Positions 56,576-64,000 of a stretch of DNA of 64,000 bases are shown in pieces. The stretch is from contig NC_049911.1 of the NCBI RefSeq assembly GCF_001411555.2, positions 6,642,209 through 6,706,208 of the forward strand, in the 5' to 3' direction. Source of the DNA: Juglans regia. Taxonomy: Eukaryota > Streptophyta > Magnoliopsida > Fagales > Juglandaceae. Each line of letters starts with the position of its first letter. Within the stretch, counting starts at the first letter, position 1. The translations under genes and the position numbers were made by a program. Below the pieces are notes generated by a model, which had not been told where the DNA came from, searched no databases, and saw only the letters and a program-made list of their open reading frames with translations.

Positions 56576-58280
56576 TCATCCTTTTTTTGTTACAGAAATG
56601 ATGATACTGATAAAGTTATTGGTCTCTTTAGAAAGGCAATCAGAAAGAATTTCCTTGTATCTGCAGAAAACCTCCTCAATAATTGCATCTCCAAAATGAC
56701 TGATAAGCAAAGGCTCAACGGTAGCTCTAATGCACTTTGCAACACTGTATCCACCATCAAACGCATCGGGCAAGTTCATCATGAGTTCGCTATCATATGC
56801 AATCCAATTCACTTCAGAAGTCTCAAGATGATCAATGGTGAAAGATCCTTCTTTTAAAACTTCAGATTTCACTTCTGATGGGGATGGTGAGTATAGAGGA
56901 ATATTGAAGGAATTCATTGTTTCTTCTTCAATGAGTCCCTGCATATAATAACACATGATATTTTTTAGAATGATAGATTTTATGCAAATCTGGAAAAGTC
57001 CTTACTTCCCAGTTTATAACATTTTTCTATTAGCCAAAGGCTTGTGGCCTGATTGACATAAACCCCCAGCCTCCAAAAGAGAGATCTTGGGTTCGATACC
57101 CCGTCTCCCCAAATGTATGAAAAAAAAAAAAACATTTTTCTATTCATATTAGTACATGTTCCGCATATTTCTGTTGGTCTACATGATCAAAAGAAAAAAA
57201 AAAATTGTCAACATGCATTAATGGACCGACAGCATCAAGAGCATGCAATGAGGTAAATTTCTAGTATGACTAAATTAAAAACTTATCAAGAAAAATCCAT
57301 GAAAATTCAGGTCATGTTATGCCAATAATGCATCATAATGGATTCGTATCACATAAAAGTACTGAAGCCAGGTTACTTTGGAGACCAAGTCATTGAGTGC
57401 CAAAGCCAAAAGTTCCCAAATATAGCAACACTCTTTGCTGGAGGGATCTTCACTTCTTCTGCCCAGAAACGTTAAGACCATTCGCCCTCCAACCACCAAT
57501 TCCTCTGCGCGACACCTTAAAAACATTGAAAAATCTTTTTGAAATTGCGCGTGGTAGGCCCTGAGTACAATTGGCGGGCTTGTACATGCCACGCAAATGT
57601 TCCCTTTGTTGTTCTCCAACTGCTTAGGAACCTAGCTAGTCATGAACAATAAGGTTAGTTTTTATTAATGTATTTCTTACTAAAGTGTCGTGCATTTAAA
57701 AACATAATAGATCTTGGCTTAACACCAACTGTTTTTATTTCTAGATTTGAAATCAACAAAATGCTTAGCATATCATATAATTATGGCCACATATCATATG
57801 ATTGTGGATATAATATAATTAAGATCAAATTAATACTGTTTTAATTTTGTATTTTTGTTTAAGAAAGTTAATTACCTGTGATAACCAGTGGAGGCTATAA
57901 GAAGAATAGACAAAATGCAGACTCTTGCTCGGGAAAAGTCTGCTATAGAAAGAACCGGGTACTCCTGAAATAAAAATAGGACAAACTCCAACACCCAGTT
58001 GATTACTCATTTTTTTCTGGAAGCTTGGCAATGACTTGAAAATGGTATTAAAATCATTCCCAGGGAGGTCGTTCAAGAGTACTTGATATTCAAGTGATGG
58101 ATGTCCTAGTTTTTGTCGAAGCTCATCCACAACCTTGATAAGTTCAGAAATCACAAACAAAGAGTTTGGTCCAGAAGAACAACCCAAGTCTGCGATGACT
58201 AGACTCTTTGGCGAGATGGTGGAATAGAGATTGGTTATAGCATCATCTGTGATGGGCTTGGTCAAAGATATCCCATTTTT
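56576..58280 (-). CDS. SABATH carboxyl methyltransferase, exons 2-4 (exon 1 not found)
   Basis: Three exons join in frame: 57876-58280, 57377-57631 and 56576-56938, with GT/AG junctions, giving 340 residues. Exon 2 has the AdoMet motif ADLGCSSGPN, the NDLPGNDFN segment and [10 protein letters not shown]. Exon 3 has NNKGNICVACTSPP, RAEELVVGGRMVLTFLGR and YIWELLALAL. Exon 4 has GLIEEETMNSFNIP, ending with TAA-type stop after VTKKG. SABATH enzymes methylate salicylate, benzoate, jasmonate, farnesoate or similar acids; the substrate cannot be told. Family members have about 365 residues, so only the short first exon (about 25 codons including the SYA segment) is missing. It was not seen upstream to 59,300. 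Exons 2-4 have no stops. A SINE occupies the last intron. Confidence 0.85.
57032..57130 (+). mobile_element. tRNA-derived SINE in the last SABATH intron
   Basis: It has an A-box-like TGGCCTGATTGAC, a B box GGTTCGATACC (57090-57100) and a poly-A tail (57120-57130). It is flanked by the 14-bp direct repeat AACATTTTTCTATT at 57018-57031 and 57131-57144, the type of duplication left by LINE-mediated insertion. It lies antisense to the methyltransferase gene and clear of its splice sites. Confidence 0.85.
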
Positions 58281-59469
58281 CTGTCCAAATTCCAAACAAA
58301 GATTCGATTCAGTTCTTTTGGATATGAATCAACTCTCTAGGATGTCCAAGACTATCCTAACCCTTTTCTCAAGAACTAGTACTGGTCACTCTTATTTCTG
58401 TTCCATTTGTGTTTCCAACATCCGAGTAATGTCGATCGGTAATTACCAACGATAGGAAAGAAACTAATTTAACCATTTTGTCACGGAGTAATGATATATT
58501 TATAACTGTCGTAAAATATTAGTTGGTTGGAAAATACTGTTAGAGCGTTATTATTCTTTCTAGAGAACAAAATTAGATAGTGATAATAGAGACACGTCTC
58601 TTTTTACAAATTTCATTACACTTTAGTTTTGAATGAAGTTCTTTTTTCTAAAATAACTATACTCTTACATCTCTGTTTTACAAAACGGTTTATAAGAAAA
58701 TAAGAAAAATTCTACTAATTGTTCCTACACCACACACCACAGATATTTTTTATCTGTGGAGTAGGGATTATAAGCAGAACAACTCAATTAGTTTAGCAGA
58801 ATGATAAATAGCAAATCTCAAAAATATTTGTCATTTTTCTTTCTAGATTTTTTCAGTTTCTTGTAAGACAATAGGAGTAATTAATAATTGCCGGCAATGG
58901 GTAGGAAATTAAGAAAGCTTAGCGTTTAGGGTCACAAAAAAACTACCTGCACAAAATTTGTCTAGGTATATGATATCGTACTGCCTTCTGATCTGTATGT
59001 GTGGCTAATACCGTGCATCGATCGATCTAGATATATATGCACTCAACTAGCTAGCCAGATCATCTCTTTCTCGGAATGTACGCAGTAATTACTTTTCTAG
59101 CCTCCAACCATTTCAGTACTTACCTATATATGCTTTTCGATCTCTTTCATGTCTCAATCCTAGACCCAATGCATGCGTGCATGGTCCCTGCATGGAGTGT
59201 CCAACAATGAAAGAAAGCCAGCTAGCTAGCTAGCTAGCTAGTTCATGTACTCGGCTTTTTAATTACTTACCTCATCAGCGAGGCTTGATTTTGGCTACCA
59301 ATAATTGATAAATTTTGGCAATTAGGAAAATTGGGTTCGAGATATTATACTTTCAAGTCGGTATGTACGGTTTATCATTCATATTATTTAAATAATAAGA
59401 TATAATTTAGAAGATTAAAATTTTAAAACTTTTCTTTTAAATCAAATTATAACAATATGTAAGCACTTA
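58281..59469. other. Upstream region of the SABATH gene; exon 1 not seen
   Basis: Intron-like or promoter-like AT-rich DNA. No SABATH exon 1 was recognised on the minus strand. A perfect 9-bp hairpin (CCACAGATA ... TATCTGTGG) lies at about 58737-58759 and an (AGCT)n run at 59218-59241. Confidence 0.5.
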
Positions 59470-60180
59470 CTTTTGTTTAAAAAGAAAAAATGGAGGTTAG
59501 GCCGAGAAACCGTGTTAACAAATAAAGAACGTGAAACCTTCCAACCAATACCCACAAAGATAGAAAATGACATAATTAAACCAAGTAAAAACAGAAAAAT
59601 CGCTATACAAAATCCTGAGGACCGAATGCAGAAACATCCAATCGAAAAAGACCTTTGAGATTTGAAGGGAATTCAAATCTTTGATGCCAAACCTTACAGA
59701 CCCCCTGAAGCACCAAGTTGTGCACAACCATCTGCCAAGGAATTACACTCTCTGTATATATGCTGAACCCGTAAGCAGAGACCATCCATCAGATTAAGTA
59801 ATTCCTCCCAATAATCCTCCGACTACCAGAGGCCACATCTCTTATTCCTTAGCCATTCAGTCACCAGCATAGAGTCCATCTCAATTTCTACCTATTTAAG
59901 ACCCAAAATCTCACAGTTCAGAGACCTTGCAGCAAAACCATAAATTCTGCAACATTATTAGACTGCACACCAGTTGACATAGAGAAACCAGAAATCAAAT
60001 TTCCAATATATATGATCCCAAATTACTCCACCCGCACCTGAAGGCCTTGGATTCCCTAATTAGGACCTTCCATCCACATTGAGTTTAACCCAATCTCGAG
60101 GAGGAAGAGACAATTTTACAATCTGAACAGACTTTGACTTTTTAGGCTTAAATGGCAAATTTAAAACCTTCAAAATCTCT
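59470..60180 (-). pseudogene. LINE 3' fragment with RNase H remnants
   Basis: Minus-strand reading gives LSLPPRDWVKLNVDGRS near 60120, then GAGGVIWDHIYW, EMDSMLVTEWLRN and CNSLADGCAQLGASGG, the expected order of the LINE RNase H-like domain. Stops interrupt it. The two LINE fragments of this window differ in sequence and come from separate insertions. No clear poly-A tail or target duplication was found. Confidence 0.8.
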
Positions 60181-60876
60181 TCATCTCTACGGCTAAAACT
60201 GGAGGACTCTTTTAATCTTTTAATCTAAGTACTTACTTACAAGTGTACTCTACACATCGGCATGAGAATATAATTTTTCAAAGAGTTGATTTCGTATCTC
60301 ATTGTTTCATTAAATTTTACAATGTCATTCAGGTATACGTACAAATTAATTAAAGCTAGCTGGATCGAATTAATGAACAATTAAATATTTCTACAATATT
60401 GTCTAGTTAGCTGGGGTACAAGTAATATATACGTAATTAATCGAATTGGTTAGTTAATTAAAGTCTCAATCAAACTGCACTGCTCATGGTTTAACCTATC
60501 TAGCCGAAACCACCAACATAGCTTACATGACCACCATAATATATTTAAAAACACATAATATATTTTTAAAAACACATAAATGCGCCCTTGACTATTGTAA
60601 ATGAAATTTATAGTATCCATTCGAATAGAAAAACTCGATAGGTTAAATGTGTAGAGTGAATCCATTATAAATTAATGTCAATTAGGGATATATATATATA
60701 TCTCCATTATGCCTATGAGGTGAGTAAGAAACAGAGATATCAATGTCATAGCATAATGCATGGATTATATCAATGTCAACACCATCCCTAATCGAATATA
60801 TATATATATACACATATATGAATGGATTATATCCCTAATGTCAATATCGTTCATAATTCAAATAGGTTATCCCTAT
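60181..60876. other. No gene; AT-rich with local repeats
   Basis: ATTATATCAATGTCAA-like words recur, and a related sequence lies on the other side of the next element (near 62990-63070), as if parts of one repeat flank it. No coding region. Confidence 0.4.
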
Positions 60877-61251
60877 ACTACAACAAATAGTGACTTTTGG
60901 GACATAATTTTTTCTCGCGAGTTTTATTTGGTAGCAAATAGTGACCTTTTGCAACGAATTATTTGCAATGAAAGAAATTTTGTCATAAAAAGTCAATTTT
61001 TATGATTCATTTCGGACTAATAAGTGCCGCTAATTCTTACTTTTTGTGGCAAAAATGATATCGCTGCAAATAGTTTTGCGATAAACATTTTTAGTATATC
61101 TGATTGTTTGTGGTGACTATTGAGTTATTAGTGGCGAGATTCCATCGCCGCAAAAGGTCATTGAAACGAAAAAAGGGAGAAAATTCAAAATGTACTAAAT
61201 AATTTACTTTCTTCTCCCCCGATACCTATATGCTCTAAAACCACCCCCCCA

Positions 61252-61287
<36 letters not shown>

Positions 61288-62882
61288 CAGCTTCTCTTTG
61301 TTCTCTCTCTGCCTTTGCGTCCCCGCAATCCCTGTCGTCGCCAGTAGTAGTTTCACCAACCACCACCACACAACACCACAACCAAGCCCACGCCACCCAC
61401 AAGCCACCTTTGCACACCCCTTTCCTCACCGAAGCTTCCATCTCCTCTATACCCAACTGCTATCTGTCGCACAGAACCACCTAGCTGCGCCCAAGCGTCC
61501 CAACGTCTCCTTCATCCACAAACCACGAAGCCGTGATCCCTCGTGGAGATGCCGCAAGGCTGAGCTCTTCCCTTCTGAAACTTGGACCCACCAGTGGAAG
61601 CCACCACTAGTCGCCGTGTGCCACGCCATTTCACCCTCTCTCTTCCACGGATGAGAGGCCTTCTTGTTTCAATAGCAACGTTTTCTCTCCTTGCCCACGC
61701 AACCTCTATTTCCACCTCTAGCCAACCCTTGAATTTTGGTATAACCCCTATTTCCCTATCTCTTAGATTAATAATTACACTTGATTAAATGATGTTGTAT
61801 TTGAATGGTTGGACATAGGCAAGTTGTGTTATACTTTGTTGGAATTGTATTGAGCCATGAATAATGCTTATAAATCTTTATGATTGTGTTTAGGATTGGT
61901 GTCTAAATGATATGAGCATATTTATATATTGAATGTATAATTAGTTTCAATGAACTAAGAATAGTGATGTGAAGGTTGGAATATTTTGGAGATATGTGTT
62001 TGGCATATCAGTAGAATTATTGTTAACATGTTTTGAAGTTTTTTTTAACTTATTTGGTCAATTTGTGAGGTGGGTTACTATATTGGGGCCAGAGTGTCTG
62101 AATTGTTTCTAGGACATAAGTAAACTAAAAAAGGCTAGTCAGGTAATGATAGTTATTGCATCATTTCACGAGACCTTAAATTTCATTTTTTTGGGTTCTT
62201 GGATTCAGTACGTGCTACCACAAGGGCAGCAACCACTCCATGAATCTTCTAATATGGCCAATACAGGTGCGCGTTGGGTTAAAAAGCATTATCAAGTAAC
62301 TTTCATTTCCTTTCTGATCCTTGATTTAAGTTGGAAAGTTTTTATTATTATGCATAAAAATAATAATAGTTATGTAATTGATTCACAAATACTCACTTTT
62401 GAACAAATACTCACATTTAATTAGTTTTTGATTAAAGTTGTGGTGTTGGACTTAACTGCATTTTTCCATATTTAGTACTTGTGCTTTTTTTTTTTTTATA
62501 ATTTCATAAAGGACTATTTATGATGCAAACAAATTGCCGGAAATATTTTTTTCATGAGGGAAGAAAGAATTTCCTGCCATATTAAATTGACTGGAATAGG
62601 CATTTCCGGCAATATCATTCGCCACAATAAACTTTTCTCGCAAGCAAGCTTCACTCGTGTGTGACATTTCCCACGAAAACTATATTTTCAATGACTATCA
62701 TATGCCAGAAATAATAGTATTTGGGACAACAATTAAATTCGCGGCTACTGGCAGCATCCATTGCCAATTATTTCTCGGGAGTCTCCTACGAGTCAAAATG
62801 GCGAGAAATAGTCATTTCTGACAATAATGCTGACTATTTCAGATAAAAATTCTCTCAGGAAAAATGCCTTTTTGTTGTAGTG
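60877..62882. mobile_element. 2-kb non-autonomous element with CACTA-like ends
   Basis: The left end is TACTACAACAAATAG, and the reverse complement of the right end is CACTACAACAAAAAG. TTTGGGACA, GCAAATAGTGAC and GAGAAATAGTCATTT words recur near both ends. A 3-bp duplication is not clear (ATA on the right). The middle (61200-61740) is CT- and C-rich like a transcribed leader, with a (CT)n run at 61252-61285, an ORF at 61298-61654 of no recognised family, and AT-rich intron-like DNA behind it. No transposase is present. Confidence 0.6.
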
Positions 62883-63687
62883 ATAATTACATCATAGCAT
62901 GATGGATGATATCACTAACCAATTATGAGAAGCCAGCATAATGGGTATCATCCATAAATCTATAGAATGATATCCCTAACCTTATAAATGAGATTTCCAG
63001 ATAGGTTAAACGAGTGAAATTGATAGTATCCATTGGAGTTGAAATTTATATATAAAAGAGTTTAAAATGTGAATTCATTGATTAACATTAATAAGAATAT
63101 TATATAAATTTAAATAGTTTCAAGAAGCATGCGGTTTATGTATTTGAACTCAATTATCCTTATTTCTTTAGCTCAATTATTGATCTTGTCTACAAAGAAA
63201 TATATACCTTCAAGTTATAAGGTTATGATAATGATCATAGTATTTCATACACAACTAAAACCATTAATTTGAAATAGTTTTATAAAATAATTATTAAAAA
63301 AATTATAAATTTTATCCTTTTTCAAGCTTTATAATGATCACCGATGATTTTTGTGAAAATCTGAAAATCAAGTAGTTTGGAAGCGTTTAAAATGCAGTAC
63401 AACTGCACTCACCATCCTTTTCAAAAACTTCGTCCAACGGAATAAAAAAACATATATATTATCTCGATTAGATGCATCTTGTTTCGACTAATCACTTTGG
63501 ACTTTTGTAATTTTTTATTTTTATTCCGCTCCTTAAATAACTTGAAGCAGATTTTTCAACACCTCAAAACAACATGTATTTTGGGAATCCATATATTAAC
63601 AAAAATTTAAAACTTGTTGTAAATGCATACATGCATTTAGTAGATGACCATTTAGTTCCAACTCTTAGAGTTTTGCCCCATTCATGT
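62883..63687. other. No gene recognised; AT-rich
   Basis: AT-rich DNA with no coding pattern. Confidence 0.5.
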
Positions 63688-64000
63688 CACTACAGCAAAA
63701 ATTCATTTTTGTGACAATTTTTATTTAGAACGAAATGAAAATCATCCCAAAATATGAGATGTAGAGATGAAATTCAAATTTTTTCCATAAAAGACGACGG
63801 TTCGAATATATGTAGGGACAAAAAATTTCATCTCTCATAAAATAACCGTTCGAACATTGATAAAAAAAAATGTAAACAAAATAAAATAAACATTCGAACG
63901 GATATTATATATGGTCGAATGATAATTTAGAACATTAAGTGATAAAATTTAGTGGGACATTGACTTTGATCCATTCGAACAACATACAACAATGTTCGAA
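63688..64000 (+). mobile_element. Start of a CACTA element running off the window
   Basis: It begins CACTACAGCAAAAATTC and carries GTTCGAA and TTCGAACG words at about 63800, 63850, 63890 and 63975. These match the subterminal motif of the elements at 9920-10635, 18100 and 38098, so it is a further family member. The rest lies outside. Confidence 0.7.

Noticed and set aside
56163..56699. 178-codon Arg/Glu-rich ORF
   Set aside because: It reads through a (GA)n run and then antisense through the SABATH last exon.
57040..57112. Possible tRNA gene (GGTTCGATACC B box)
   Set aside because: No cloverleaf or acceptor stem can be formed, and the poly-A tail with a 14-bp target duplication shows a SINE.
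61298..61654. 118-codon His/Pro-rich ORF in the 2-kb element
   Set aside because: Composition follows the C-rich leader-like DNA, and an ORF of similar length opens on the other strand.

Overview
This window is nuclear DNA of a flowering plant. The evidence is Ty1-copia and Ty3-gypsy LTR retrotransposons, CACTA (En/Spm) transposons, LINE tails, a tRNA-derived SINE, several MITE families, and a plant-specific SABATH carboxyl methyltransferase gene with introns. The AT-rich background, the SABATH gene and the style of the repeats suggest a woody eudicot. Fagales is my guess from the look of the GATGAGATGAGA-type MITEs and is not demonstrated. Nothing prokaryotic, organellar or viral was seen, and no undescribed defence-like or operon-like system.

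Layout. 1-7983: a Ty3-gypsy element that keeps gag but lacks pol, followed by its 3' LTR; that LTR is interrupted by a 4.36-kb solo LTR with a clean CAGCT target duplication. 7984-10635: a MITE, then the 3' half of a CACTA element (TNPA-like gene, subterminal TTCGAACGT-type repeats, terminus). 12832-17645: a decayed Copia element. 18100-25715: CACTA ends and subterminal repeats, a 146-bp tandem repeat, AT-rich DNA, a ~460-bp ATT/GTT microsatellite and a long foldback. 26174-27955: a broken CACTA TNPD transposase. 27960-30560: an internally deleted gypsy element in reverse orientation. 30894-36241: a young, almost intact Copia element on the minus strand. 36794-41440: MITEs, another CACTA-like element and a duplicated CACTA segment. 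41539-44392: a decayed Copia copy carrying a hAT-type MITE. 46310-56147: an LTR-like stretch, a broken SABATH exon, and a chromodomain-type gypsy element joined to a LINE tail. 56576-58280: a SABATH gene missing its first exon, with a SINE in one intron. 59470-64000: a LINE tail, a 2-kb element with CACTA-like ends and the start of another CACTA element.

The only host coding sequence is the SABATH gene on the minus strand and a broken plus-strand relative 8 kb away. Everything else is mobile DNA in nested layers: several insertions can be ordered because they interrupt older elements, and target-site duplications could be read for eight of them. Coordinates of LTR edges and decayed coding regions were read by eye and are approximate unless a target-site duplication is quoted.
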